From Leptidea sinapis (Eukaryota > Arthropoda > Insecta > Lepidoptera > Pieridae), in NCBI RefSeq assembly GCF_905404315.1, contig NC_066281.1, positions 10,692,001 through 10,756,000 on the forward strand: a DNA stretch of 64,000 bases. Reading direction: 5' to 3'. Positions 10,201 to 25,200 of this stretch are shown here, piece after piece. The notes beneath the pieces are model-generated. The model saw only the letters and a program-made list of their open reading frames with translations, did not search any database and was not told the DNA's origin. The position numbers and the translations under genes were made by a program. Numbering within the stretch: position 1 is the first letter of the stretch; every line of letters begins with the position of its first letter.

Positions 10201-13200
10201 TTAGTAATAGTAACCTATACTAACATTGAATAATCCCTTTTTTGTTTTTTCACCCAACGAGCCTCGCCTTCTGGAAGGTTCGTCAGAGTTAGTCCGAAGC
10301 ACAAATCCGCCTCGCGCTTCGTCCATACGGTTCGTCCTTCTGTCGGAGGGGTCGGGGACTCCGGTCGCGTCCGCCAGGGATGACATGGAACCCCGGTGTT
10401 CGCGCGCGCCCCCGCGGTAGTGCGACGCGAGGCCGAACGGGGCAGATGTACGGACTCCGTACCCGTGACGTAGGCCCCGCATCCATTGTCCTTGGTAAGT
10501 TCCTGCAAGAGAAACGCCTCGTTTTAGCTACGCTGTTTAATAACTCAATTATTTTAATGTATCCGCTATAGTCGTAAACGTGACAAACATCTTCATATTT
10601 TAATGTGCGGCTTAAATAATTTTGTATTTAGTTACGGGTTCACGATATTCTCTACTAATCTATTATATTATTACCTATATCCCTACTAATACTACTTTTA
10701 AATGTGAATGTATGTTTGTTTGTTAAGTTTTTACGCCTAAACCACCGAGCCGTTTCTGATAAAATTTAGTACAAAGATAGACTAGAGCTTGAAAAAGGAC
10801 ATAGGCTACCTTTAATTGCAAAAAAATAAATGGAGTGGTTGAATGAGGGGGTGGCAGTTAGTGTGAAAATTCGTCATCATCGAAGGTAAAACCATGAAAA
10901 ATTGTATTAAGGCACTTGGTAAGAAATAATTTATAAACATTGTTCGAGCATTTGTGAAACTTTAACCTACATGGGGATGAAATAAGAGATTAAAATTTAC
11001 AGGGAAATACTATTAAAGAGACTGTCCACAATGACAAGGGATATGCGCAGTATCATATAAGAGCGCAAAGAGCCGTGTGTATTTGAAAAGTATCCTAAAA
11101 AAATAAAAAATGCTGCCCAGAGTAACTATTCAACGCGGGCGAAGTCGCGGGCAAAAGCTACTACTACATATAATAAAATCGTAGCAAAGTAAAATCTGTG
11201 CGTTGAATTTTTTTTTACAATACTTGCTGTGTGATAGACACACTTTTTTGTCTGTTTGTCCGATTGTCTGTAATGTATTTGTTATGTTTTTAAAGTGATA
11301 AGCCTCACTTCTAGGATTAATACACAAATAAAATTTTAAAAACAAAATTAAAAAACCCACGACCTCCGGCGTTCCGTGTTAGTGCTCTAACCAACTGAGC
11401 TAATCGTTCGAGTGACGTATAGTCATAAAATCTTGTACACTTTGTTCAACTCTCAGGTTGTGGCTTAATCTACAGGATCTACTTTACAGTTGATAGCCTG
11501 CTCAACCCCAATATTTGCATATTAGGAAATTGACATGAGATGTCGCTCTTGAAAACAATTTTTTTTTGATCGTTGCGGGACTCGAGTCCCACCACATCCA
11601 CGACTCAGTTTGTGGCTTCAAGAGGTTAGAGCAGTGGCACGGAACGCTAGAGGTCGTGGGTTCGAGTCCCGCATTATTTATAAAATTTTGTTTTTCAAAT
11701 TTTATTTGTGTCTATAATGCATGTCCGAGCAAAATGCAAAAACTACCGGATAGATTTACTTTATTCTAATTTTTTCAAAGTCCGCTGAAAGTTTTTCAAT
11801 TAAAAGATGATTTGGGTGCCCTTCACTATTTTGTGGATAGTGAACAACACTGAGCCGTCACGCTCGGCTTTGGATCGCTCGATCTGTCAAAGTCAGCTCA
11901 CGTTAACTGTCGGAGACTGGAGAGTTCTCACATTGTTTCATATAATATGCTACCGATCCAATTTATTGTGAAAGCCACAGCGTATCCAATGCGGTGAACC
12001 ACATCCTGCTAGTTACAGAGGTTGTATAGTAGCCAAAGAGTTACAAAAGATGATAAATACAAAATAATGAGAAATCTCCAATTTCTACTATATCGCAAAT
12101 TGTAAATAAGGGAACTAATTCAAAATTTTGTGTCACTAAAAACTTCTTAAATCACTAAAATCCTCTTTGGACGAAAGGTTGAAAAAAATAGAAAGTAGCG
12201 AGAAGACACACACAAAAACATCGTCAATCATGAATTCGCTAAAAAGCATGGCATGGAATGCAAATGGACTTTTACAGCATCAAAATGAGGTGCAAATAGT
12301 CCTAATTAGAGATAATATTGACGTGTGTCTGGTTTCTGAGTTGTGACTTCTACATTAACATCAGTTGTCACAAGAGAATTCTACATTAACATCAAAGGTT
12401 CCAAAGTCTAGAATTTAGTACACCCCAATAATACAGCACAAGGTAGGTACAGGGAGTACTTACAGTAAGAAAATATTCAACACCTTGAATTTACAAGCGT
12501 GAAGAACAGGAAACACAAGCAGTTGCCGTCTGTGTACACACCAAAAGATATCATTACTATTACTAGATCGGCATTATACTGGCCACCAAAAATAATTTAA
12601 AAGCAGAATTATATTCAAGTTTTTAACAAGTTTAGGTAATCGGTAATTAAAACCACCCCCTAGTATGAACTAGGGATTAGGACATTAGATTTTAATGCCA
12701 AAAACACCCACTGGAGTTCTAGATTAACTAAAATGAAAGGAAAAGTACTACTTAAGGCCGTTAGAGATGCCAAATGTAAGGTTATATCAATAGGAAAACC
12801 TACATGTTGGTCGACTGACCCACAAAAAACTCCGAACCTCTTCGATTTTTTCATATATAAAAATTTATCTTCTGGTTTTTTTCACATAAAAGAAGGCTAC
12901 GATCTGAGGTCAGACCACTTGCCAATAGTGCTAACACCTAGTTGCACCATTTTAGAGAAATATTATAATCTGAAGTTGATAAATAGATATTCTGACTGGG
13001 AGAGTTTTAAGGTAAATCTGGATGCCAGTATTGATATTCAAGTTCCACTAACAAGCCCGGGCCACCTGGACCTAGACGTAGAAATTTTATTATAAATATA
13101 CAGCAATGTGCCTAGAAAAATACACCAGACATTAAAAAGAAGACCGATGGGCCATGTTATCCTGTGTTTATTACAAATATGATCTCAGAGAAAAGAAGGC

Positions 13201-16200
13201 AGAGACGCAGATGGCACTAAACTAGATTTGCACAAGACAAAACGCTGTTGAACCAATTGTCAAAGAAATTAAAGATAGCTATTCAAACATTTCCCAACGC
13301 AACTATGAATACCTACTTAACCCAGCTAACGAACGATCGTTCCATTATTCTCTATGGAAATCTACTAAAAATCTTAATTGTACACATTCCAAGGAAATCA
13401 ATGGGCGATGGGCCATAACTAACCAAAAAAAAATACTAGATTCGCAGAACACCTACACCAAATATTTATGCTATGGCTAACGTCATGGATGAAGAAAATG
13501 GTCATAACTCTTTAATTGAAATCACGGATCATGATGAGTTTGAAATAAAACTCGTTACAACAAATCAAAATATTACAATGAAGTTTACAATAAGATTAAG
13601 CACCTAAAAGAACTAAAAGCTGGCTTTGATTTGATCTGATTACTGCTGAAGAATTAAAAAACTTCCACGTAAAGCTATAGTCAAACATCTTTAAGCGCAT
13701 TGGGTCCTTTGTAAATCGACCGCGTTACTTAATAATCTATGATTTCCACCTATATATTGACTCATCACTATATCTATATATTTCTTTTTATTTCCTTAAA
13801 ATATTCCTTTCGCCAAGTAGAGGTCAGCTAAGAATGGACTTTACGAAATTCCACCCGCAATTTTTTTTTTTAAATAAGAACAGTACAACGTCTGTCAGGA
13901 CAGCTAGTATAATATGTTGTACAGTGTGAAAGGAGGAGAGGGTAGAGATATTTATAAAGGCGATGTCTCACTGTCCACTGGAGTCGGGGCAGGGGTGGGA
14001 CAGACGCCTTAAAGTGACGTTCTCAGAAGACTGTAGTGCCATCTGTTAGTTGGCCCGAAAATAAAAGCTTTGTCAGCTGTCACTCGCTTTGAAACCTTTC
14101 AACTTTTCTATAATTCTGTCACTGCCCACTGGTCACAAAATGGCGGCAGCTTCTAACGTTTGCGCATGTATGTAGCTCTCGTGTTCCATTTTGCATATTT
14201 ACACTACTAAATCTATCCTTTATGTTCTATGTTGTGGCAAAATTAAATAACTAACTCTACGCGTAATTTCAACATGGTAAAAAATTGCAATACCTACATT
14301 AAAAATTAGAGTTAGTTATTTAATTACGTCACAACATTAAAAATGAATTTTATAAGTTCGAGCTTATATATAGTTATTTTCGAGGCCAACCTCCAGATGG
14401 CGCTAGTTTTCAAATAGACAGCTCATAATGCGTAGAGAGGGCTCTCTTTTCCCTATATATTATTATACTCTTTGAGTCGGGGTGTTTCCGCTTCAATCGT
14501 TGACGAGTTGGGGCGTTACTCTGTCCAACTTCTGTTCGAATATTAATTAGTCGTTGTTTCATTATTGTTGGAAGCATAGTAATGGGTATGGATTCTGATC
14601 GTTATGGATATTTTTGGGGGAGGTCTTTGTCTAGCAGTGGACGTCTACCGGCTGATGAGGATTAGGCATTATACCTTATTTTGGTATTGAATTATGATTT
14701 TCAGTTTAATAATTAAGATGTTACATTGATGGTGAATTTTTGGTAGGTAGGTAGTAGTCATGTGCGCCGGTGTCGAAAACTTCGGCAGCGGGTGGAGGTA
14801 TAAATTAGCCGGTGGCGGCGTAACCGGCGTCGTAAAAAATGGTGGCGTGAATGACTTTATCAACAAGCAATCAAGCCCAACAATAATTTAGTATGAAACA
14901 TTATAGTAGGTAAGGTAGGTAGGTGCGTATTTGAAAGCATAAAGCACTCAGAAACTACAGATTTTTTTAAAATTTTACTTAGGTAGATACCTCGCAAACA
15001 ATCTTCATCATTATTTTGTTTGGCAATTTCTAAACAAACCGTACAAAATAAATATCTGGTGCTTTTATTTTTCCCATCCAACTCAATCTACTAATGAGCT
15101 AAATAATTTCCAACAAAAACTACTTTTTGATGGAGACGGTAATTTTGATTTGGTTTTCACTAACGTAAGTTAATTAGTTTAATTTTCCGACGACATTTTG
15201 ACAAACTAAAATGTAATATGCACACCTCTAGTATGTAGCATTAGTTTTTTTTATGAATAAATCCCCTTATGTCCTATTTCTTAGAATACAATATAAACCT
15301 ATTTGCAAAGAATCGGGCAGCCAAAACTTTTCTGTACAACTATGGAAGTCTTAAACAGAAGAGGTTTTATATGAACTCGATTAATTACAAGCAATTGTCT
15401 ACGTATTAAAAATAACTGGCAAGTAAAATAAAATGTTCCAAATTTGAAAATTTCGTGTTTATTAAAATATATTCTATTCGATTCGACCTTTTGCTTTTGT
15501 GTTTAGAAGCCTAGCGAAACTCTCTAAAAAAAGCGATTTACTCGATTGTATGAAACGTGCAGTCATTGATAGATTGACAGAAAACGGAGATAGCCGAAAT
15601 CCACTACGTTTTAAGCAACTGTTCGCTTTCAAACTTAGCCGGATTATACTTTGTCGCCCAATTCTAATTACTATTTCAAACTTATGTCAAAACTCACTGC
15701 ATGTTTCATACTAAACTAAATTTCTTTTTTTTTCTTAGGCAATCTCGCCTCTTATTAGGTACGTGGTATTTACATCCTCTTTGGTGTTTAGATATTGTAC
15801 TATCAATATAATTTATATAATTTGAATGAATTGATATTGTGTAAAAATGTTTCAAATTATTATAGAATTTTAACAACAATTTTATACCGTAACTAGTGGA
15901 CCCGACAAACGTTGTCCTGTACACACGTCTTAAATTTGAAAAATCGGTCCAGCCGTTAGGAGGATTTCACTAACATACACATGAGCAGGAGAATTATATT
16001 ATATGGACGGAATTGAGAATCTAAACCAATCTCGAATCTACCTGAAGACACACAGAAAGTTTCATCAAAATCGGTCCAGCCGTTTAGGAGGAGTTCAGTT
16101 ACAACAGACGCACAAAAGATATATATATATATATTAAGAAGATACATATTAACAAGACATTTATAGGAATTTGTCGGAATGATTTGGTGTCTTTCGTCTC

Positions 16201-19200
16201 ACTGTCAGAGGACCTGGACTAGGTTTCAGGAAACCGCATCTTTGAAAAGTAGAAAATTTCACACAAGTAGACCACAGTCAGATGTAGAATCAAGGTTTTA
16301 TTTTCTGATGAAACTAGAATTTATATTTGGTAAGGATCTACTTTGTAAAATGCTAAGATGATTAAGAGATCATTATGCAGAGGTGTGTTTTTAAGTAATT
16401 ATGGCGTGCGTTGGGGGCTCTGTCAGTTTTCTAAAAATCAAAATAATAAGATCGAATTAATTACCAAACAAAAGTGTTTTAACATTAATAAATAAGATTT
16501 CTTTAATTTTGTCGCATCAAATCGCTTTTGCAACTGTTAATACGATTTGAATTTTTTTATAGTATCTTATGGTATACTATAGAAAAGCATGTTCCCTTAG
16601 CTCCTAACAGAAAAGGTAATTATCCCATATAGTACAATAATAAAGTTATAAAAATTATTAAAGAAAAAATAAATATCGTACCAAGTTCAAGGGAATCGCG
16701 AACCCAATTGGTGAGGTTGAGTATATAATTACTAGAGCTAGAGCCCGTATTCAAATCGAAATGTGTTACAAGAACTATCTGAGCGGTATTGAAAACGAAG
16801 TTTAATAATATCAAACAAATCTGGTCTTTTGTAAATAAAAAAGAGAAGTGAGGAGGTAATATACCTAGCGAAATGGTATCAAGAACTGTTATTTTCTATT
16901 CTTATTCCATACCGCAGCTGATTTGTGAAGCTTTTGCTAAGAATTTTGCTTCCGTGTACGCTTCTACAAATTCTAACTCATCTACAATAGACTGTGGCTT
17001 GCTTCAGCAACCATCTAACCTTGTTTATAACAATTTGGGATCAATCTACACCACCATACCTTCAGTTGAAAAAGCTGTTAAAAAACTTAAAGTGTCGCTG
17101 GGAGCCGGTCCTGATCGGATCCCAGCCCTATTCATTAAACTTTGCTCCAACTGAACCCATGCAGATTATTTTAATTTTTTACTTTTTACCTTTTATTTAT
17201 CCAAGGGCATTTTTCCTTCAGCTAGGAAATCAGCGAATTTTGTCCATATTCCCAAAGGCGGTTGGAAGATTTTTCGACTCCATTGTATGCCCTATTCTGA
17301 GCCATCATATTAAGTTCTTATTATTTGAAGAACAGCATGGGTTCCGAAGTAAAATGTCGACTTCATCTAATCTTCTTCCCTATACAAGAGAATTATCCAA
17401 TTCTATGGGTAAATCATTAAAGATTGACGCGGTGTACACAGATACTAGTAAAGCTTTCGACAGGGTAACGCATAAATTACTCCTAAATAAATTGTCCGAT
17501 TGTGGCATCTTTGCACAACTTTACTTATGATTTTCATCCTATCTAAAGTGTCGAACACAAAAGGCGATCATATGTGGTGTTCCAATTTTATTTTGAATAT
17601 TTATTAATGATTTGGGGCTACAGATAAAACATTGAAAATGTTCATTTTTCGCGGACGATCTCAAGATATATAAAGTCATTAAGAGTAGTTAAAACTCCGC
17701 TCAATTACAAGACGACCTAGATGCACATACTCAACGATAAAAAATGCAAGCACATTAAATTTCATCGTAAGCGGAATTTCCTAGAGACTACTCATTATAT
17801 AGAAGAAGTTCGCCAAATTAGAGACTTGGGTGTTATCTTAGATTCCAAATTATCTTTTATAGCCCACCTGGATTATATAATCAACAAATCCTATCACATG
17901 TTAGGATTTATATGGCCTGATTGTAAATTATTTAATAATCAAAATTTAAAATTTTAAAATAATAAATTTAATAATAATATCATTGCCCTAATGCCTTATA
18001 CATTCGTTAGGAGTTTATTGAAATACTGTTCTAATGTTTGGACTCATCAGTATCAGTGCCACATTGACAGAGTTGAAAATAGTTCAAAAACGATTCCTTT
18101 TTCCTTGACATCACACGCAAATCTTCATTGTTACAACAGTAGAAAAATTCATTTTAAAATTAGTTTTCTTAAAGATCGCCGATGGGTGGCCGACCAGATT
18201 TTTCTATATAGGATGTTGAATGATCTTCTGTAGCAAACTCCGTCCTTCCTGGTCAATTTTGTCTTCCCTCGTTACATTACAAAAATTTTTGGAGTGTAAA
18301 AAGTAGATGCAACCGATTCTCAGACCTACCAAATTAACCATACTACAATTATTGTAAGTATTGATCCATTGCCATCTTGCAACCCTATAGCGGGTTTGTG
18401 GATGGAACAGAATAATATAAAAATCGCGATACAAAAATAGGGGTCGATCGTAGAGGGTCGAAAATTTAGAGTTGTATGTATTTTTTAATGTTGTATCATA
18501 AAAAAATAAAAACATAAATTACGTCCAAAAAAATAAAAAAATATATTTAGTAGCCGATTCTCAGACCTACTGAATCTACATATAAAATTTGGTAAAAATC
18601 ATTAAAGCCGTTTCGGAGGAGTAAGGTTACTAACATTGTGACAAGAGAATTTTATATATAAGATTTTTTTGACTTTATGTAATTTTGTTCTCTATAGATA
18701 GTTTCATTATGTTTTTGCAGATTATAACGGAATCTCATTACTATTGCGATTAATAATTATTATTTAAATAATTAAAATTAAATGTATAACTAGTATAATA
18801 TAAATAGTAGGTACTATTTAATTATTTTAACAAAACACTCACTTTCTACACGTTGTATCATAGCATTGTTGATCATAGTGTTAAATCTGTTGGCAGATCT
18901 ATTAAATAAAATACTAAAACACTTGAATTAATCAAAAGTGGCCGTTTTTTGCAAAGGAGTTTATATAGTTAAGCATAAAGCACTCCCCTTGGCTAGCCAT
19001 ATATATACATAATATATTGTGCCCCACACTAGACATATTAGTGCAAGACAACGATATATTTATAACGAAATACATACATATAAACATTCATTAATCGGAA
19101 GCAAACATCAATATTCCCGTATAAATCTCAGCAATAAAAGTAAGTATATAATTTATTTATTACTAGTCCGCTGCACATCACCACACAAAAAAAAATCTAT

Positions 19201-22200
19201 CAATGAGTTCTATGCATTTATACACAACATGATATCATTTCGACATATTATGGTTCGGAAGATAAAAATCACTGCCACTAGCGCCACCTGCCCGGCATTT
19301 ACGTAACTATGTTCATCGGAGTGGTCATGTTGTTCTTTATTTAATTCATATAGGAAAATCAACAGCGTACAATAGTTTTAAATAAAATCTAACAGTGACA
19401 AAAGGCCAATTAAAGGTGCTCACGGATAGCAACATATTAGTTTAAAATAGTTACGAATACTTAAGTAAGTACTGTCAACGACAGTGGTAGATATATATAT
19501 ATATATATATATATATATCATGCTTACACACTTATAAATTGCCGATCTGTGGATGGAATAGAATATTATAAAAATCGTGATATAAAAATAGGTGTTGATC
19601 GTAGAGGGTTGGAAATTTAGGGTTGTATGTAATTTTTATGCAGTATCATAAAAAAAGGCAAAAAATTTTGGCAAAAAAAAAAAATTGGGGGGACCCCAAA
19701 CATTTTGGGGGATGAAAAATAGATGTTATCCGATTCTCCACCCTAGCCAATATGCACGCAAAGATTCACGAAAATTGGTCGGGCCGTTTCGGAGGAGATC
19801 AATTACGTACACCGTGACATGAGAATTTATATACAAGATATACGGTATTTGAAACCTTTTTAAGATTTATTCCACTTAAAACCTTATAAGAAACACTTTT
19901 GTTTTTCATTTCTTGCAATAGTTTTACATAGTTATCATAAAAGAAAAGGTTTTATCATGTATATTATGTGGCCTCCTATAGATAAAACGTAATGTATCTA
20001 TATAATAATACGTAATGTATATATATCCCCTAACTTCCATATATCGGTATAAATTTAATTAAGGCGACACTAAATGCCAGCGACCTTGAGCGATAAGGCC
20101 CGCCGCGGCCGTCTATGTAACAAAGCCAATATTTTCAAAATTCATATTTTCAAAATGCGTGGAAAACAGTTTATATGCTTACAATCCTCGTTATTCACTA
20201 TTAATCTGAATAAATGAACCTACACAAAAAGGTACAAGCTATAAGAATAACTTTTCTGAGAGAAGTACCATAAAAATGCGTCACACCATGCCCAAAATCT
20301 TGTATAACTTCAAAGAAATGTGGTTCAAAAAGACTCGGCAGTGTTAACTATAAGCAACAGCAAGCATTAGCAACCTACAAATAAGACTAAAGGATATGTG
20401 TAACAGGATTATGTAGTGTTCATAGCTCGAAATGCTATACTTTCACCACAAAACTTGTCTAAAAACAACATGTTTGCGTGTTTTCTGCTTACTCTTTGCC
20501 TTAAGATACAATATTGGCACACTAGAATTTCCTATATTATACAAAATGTACTCTGTGCATTAAAATATTATAATATTCCTTCGATTATTAATACGTCTAC
20601 TATGACAGCTGTGAAAACGTCGAAAAAAATTGGGTTAACCTCTATTTGGAGACACACACAAAGAGTCATGCAAATCGCGAGTGTAAGACGTAGCTTGTAA
20701 CGCACACTAAACTGATATTCTTGGGCCTGTTTTTATCTTGTATAAATTATCTAAGTTATATTATCCACTTATACATAGGTATATAACTTATATACCTATG
20801 TAAAGGTAGGCACTCCTAAACATTATCTATGAAAACTGTTATATCCATAGACCAAGAATAGTCGTAGTAATATATAATATAAGAATAACTTAAACTTAAA
20901 GCCAACATGAGACAGATAATATCATGAGGTACATAATATAACACAAGTGTTCTTTCACTATCACTTTTACATCATAAAACACAACATCGCACCATATTTC
21001 CTTCGATTCTAATTAAAATTGTCACTGATGTTGAATAAATAGTGGATATTTCACAACAATCATAGCTATTATTATAGACGCAAATAAAAGTAAACAAAAT
21101 ATCTGTGCAGCGCTGTCATGTATGTTTAGCACACCAGGTGTGCTTACCTTGAAATAACCGGCACGCATGGCGAAACAAAAAATCTAATCACTCTTATCTC
21201 ATTTGTTTACATAATACTCGCATAAGTTTTTCTTTTTTTCGTGTGAGTGAGACGGAAGTTATCAATTAGTCTAGTTAATATACTTGGTCTATGGTTATAT
21301 GAAACGCAAAGTATTGTTGAGAATATTCAGTTTATTAACACTTAAATTTATTAAAGCTTTGAGTACATAACGAAAATTATTCAACTATTATTTGTCATTA
21401 TTTAGCAGTCTACTGCGGAGTTATCAGAATACATTAACATTAATAACGTCAGAATGATTTTCATGAATAAGAAAACTCAAATTATATTATACATTTACCA
21501 TAAGAGAGGACATTTTCGATTAATGTCAATCATTTTTAATTATTATTTATGTTTTATTAATCAAGTTTTGCTATTATTGTTTTTTTTGGGTATATATTCA
21601 AAATCAAAGAGGATCTAAATACTACGTATTAATGGTGGCCAATCACGTTACGTTGGCTGTCAGTTTGTCATAGATAACGATAACTGTAATGAATACAAGG
21701 CTGATATTTTTTGGGCTATGAAAACTCAATGCATGATAGATTTTGGTGAACTTTATATATTATATGCTGTTCATTAGAATTAATGAGAACATGTTTCTTA
21801 GAAGTAACATCTCCTCAAGCAAACTTATTCCAGAATTTGGGAAATAAATAGAAATCTGCACGTAAGTACTCTTTTTGTGGAATAGGAGGCAAATGACAAA
21901 TATTACCTGATGGATGTTCACTCCACCCACACTCTTGCACCATACCAGAGGAATCACAGAAGCATTAAGAGTCTTTTAGGTAGATTTATGCATTATATAG
22001 TTGTCGTATTATCGTAAAAACACCACGCAAGAGCTCAGTCTGTATATTTGTGACTATGACAGTACATGTTGGTAGCATCCAACATATCATTGATAAGTGG
22101 AGAAGGAATAGTATAGGAGACAGAACACAGCCCTGGGGAACTCCAGCTATTACCGTTTTAGACTTCACGCCAATGACGTTCTATTGCTTCACGCAATAAT

Positions 22201-25200
22201 TGTTGACAACGAATTGTATAGCGCTCTCAGTTTGAAATCGACTCTACAAACTCTCGGGAAGCCCATATAATGTTGAAGGCTTTACCCGAAACTTCGAGAA
22301 GTGTTTTGTTCTAAACACGGCTTTCGTAATGTCCACACAAACTGCCAAGCCTTGCTCTTGCTACACATATTTTAACAGTTAGTCATACTTCTAAAAGCAG
22401 CACAATTCAATTCAAATAAAGTTCTTCGTTAATCAGCAATCTTAATATTTTTTTTGTATTCTGGATAAATTAAGATCCTGTGAAGGTTAAAAGAAGTTCT
22501 AGAGAGAACTTGTTTTTTTATTGAATTCCGAAAGTGTTATGTAACATATGATAGCATTAATTACAAAGTCAAATAAACTTTATTCAATTATGCTTAAACT
22601 GAGCGCTCTTGTCACTATAAACATTTCTTTTAAATTACTGAATCTACCATATTATGTTCGGAAAAAGTAGAGCTCGTGAGAAGAACATACAAGAAACTCA
22701 ACGGCGAATCTTTTCAATCAAATAGAATACTTTACAATGTATATGTAATGTAAGGCATGGGCAATATATGAATCATGAAAAGTAATAAAGAATTAACTTT
22801 ATAAATGGATGCATCAACCTTTAGAGCTATAATTCATGGTTTCTGTAAGGATGCTTCGTTTATATTTACAATTAATGTTAAAATTTCTTTTTTTATTTTC
22901 TTCGTAGGTGTAGTATCAAGCACTATGCACTAATCGGAGGAAAGTGCGATTCCATTCAGGTGAATTAAGGCCCTCGACTTGGTCGACGTGCCTACAAATT
23001 GCACCACTCAGAAACTGCTAGGTAAACAATGTACTATTGTTTATTTACAGTCTATAGAGGTTGATCCCGTACTGTACTAAAAACTGTATTCAGGATTTTT
23101 ACGATATAATTACTTTTTTGAAGTTATACATTTTTTGGCGCGTTAGGAAAAAATTATCAGAGTTAATTTTAATATTGCACGCGCACACCGCCACGCAAAT
23201 TGTAAATTCGATACATTGATGTTAGCTGGGCAACTAGTTACTAGACCATTTGTATCATACTTCGTCGCCCAAGCCTTTTGTAACTCCTATGTCTACTGAA
23301 CCAAGGACGAAAATTAAATAAATTTCAATATTTAATTGCAATTTATATACAAGTCTTAAAATAAACATATCTTCCCCTAAGTGTGTAATAATAATTTAAT
23401 GATATTATATTACACATTATTTAATTAAATTATGTGGTATAATAATATTTTCATTGGTTGTATTTAATACCTGCTTTATTACAATATTGTTTTTTCTAAA
23501 AACGCAATTTTTTTTACGGATTTTTCGCGCATGTAGCGGTAATCGTCACTCACAAAGATAGAACATTATCAATTAACATAGAAGATAGATCGACATATTG
23601 GTTGTCAAATGTCAAATACTATGGTTAGGTTTGGAAATTTAATATCTGTCAAAACTTATGATTTAACAATCTACATAAAAATAATCTGATAGATAGTTAA
23701 CAACTATTGTTAATCTACCAACTATAGTTAGCTAAAATTAAGTTTATTTGATACCTCCTGAGAAAGTTACTAAGATATATAGATTCTGATTAGTTATTTA
23801 TTTTAAACTATTCTTTCAATTTGTTTTCTGAACGACGCGACGGGGGACACATCGAAGGAAAAACAAAATTTTGGCCGAGAATTTTCATATTTATTCACTT
23901 TCTTTTTTTTATTTGTGCATTTTAATTCAAATTCAATCTTTTTTATTCAAAATAGGATTCAAAATCACTTATTGAACGTCAAAAAGTACCATTCATTCAA
24001 AATAGACTGTCGCAGACCCGAGAAGAACGGGCGCAAGAAGCTCAGCGGCATTTTTTTTAACAAAAAAATGGATTACAATGTAATATAATAATAACAATCT
24101 GTGATATAATTATAATAATAATATGTAATAATAACAATCTGTGATATAATTAAGAAAATCAATTATGTTATAATATCCTTTCCCACACAAACGTTTTTTT
24201 AAAATTATTTTAAATTTCGTAACAAATATGTTTCGTACATTTTCTGGGATCATATTGTAAAAGCACATACATCGCCCAATAAAAGACATACTAACTCGAC
24301 TTAACCGAGTAGTAGGCATAACAAATTTATGTTTATTCCTCGTGTTAACATTATGATTGTCACAGTTTCTAGCAAATTCCTTAATGTTGTTATGAACATA
24401 TAGAACATTATCAAGAATATATTGAGATGCAACAGTCAAAATGTTAATTTCTTTAAATTTTTCTCTTAATGATTCTTTAGGTTATAAATGGCGCGAATAG
24501 CCCTCTTCTGCAGCACAAATATGGTATTAATATCGGCTCTTTCAGCTATAAGCGAAAGCAAGTCAATACCCATTTAATGTTATTTTCAAATTGAAAACTC
24601 CACCGGTTCCTTGAAAAGACGACTTGACAGATAGAGGAACTTATAACGGTTCCTTTCTAGGGTTCTGTACCTCAAAAGGAAAAAACGGAACCGTTGTTGT
24701 CACACCGTCCGTCTGTCTGTCTGTCTGACTGTCTGTCAAAGTCTGTGGAGGTATCGAGTTGAAATTAAAACGATACCTTGAAGGTTTGATAATTTATAGA
24801 TAGAGACTCTTGCTGTTAGACAACCGATAAAAACAGGCCAGAAAGTGTCTCTCGCGCAAACTATTCAGTTTAGAAAAAAATGAACCTCAATATCAATTTG
24901 AAGTCCTATCGATAGATGGGACATATCCCACATACAGACAGTATGGGTTTAATGAAAAAAAAATGAGTTTCAGTTCTAAGTATGGGGAAACCCCTAAAAT
25001 TTTCTTTAATGTATTTTAGTGTGAAAATATTAATGCAGTTCACAGAATACATCATCTTAACAAGTTTCAACAGTATAATTCTTATAGTTTTGGAAAAAAG
25101 TGGCTGTGACATACGGAAGGACAGACAGACAGACAGGTTCCGTTTTTTGCCATTTCGCTACGGAACCCTAAAAAGATTGTTTCGCTCAATAGGTAGAACC

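Noticed and set aside
11380..11420. A tRNA gene in the 'ctgagctaatcgttcgagtga' region
   Set aside because: Only an A-box-like half is present, the arm continues into T-rich sequence, and no acceptor stem or full cloverleaf can be drawn. Treated as part of the foldback element.
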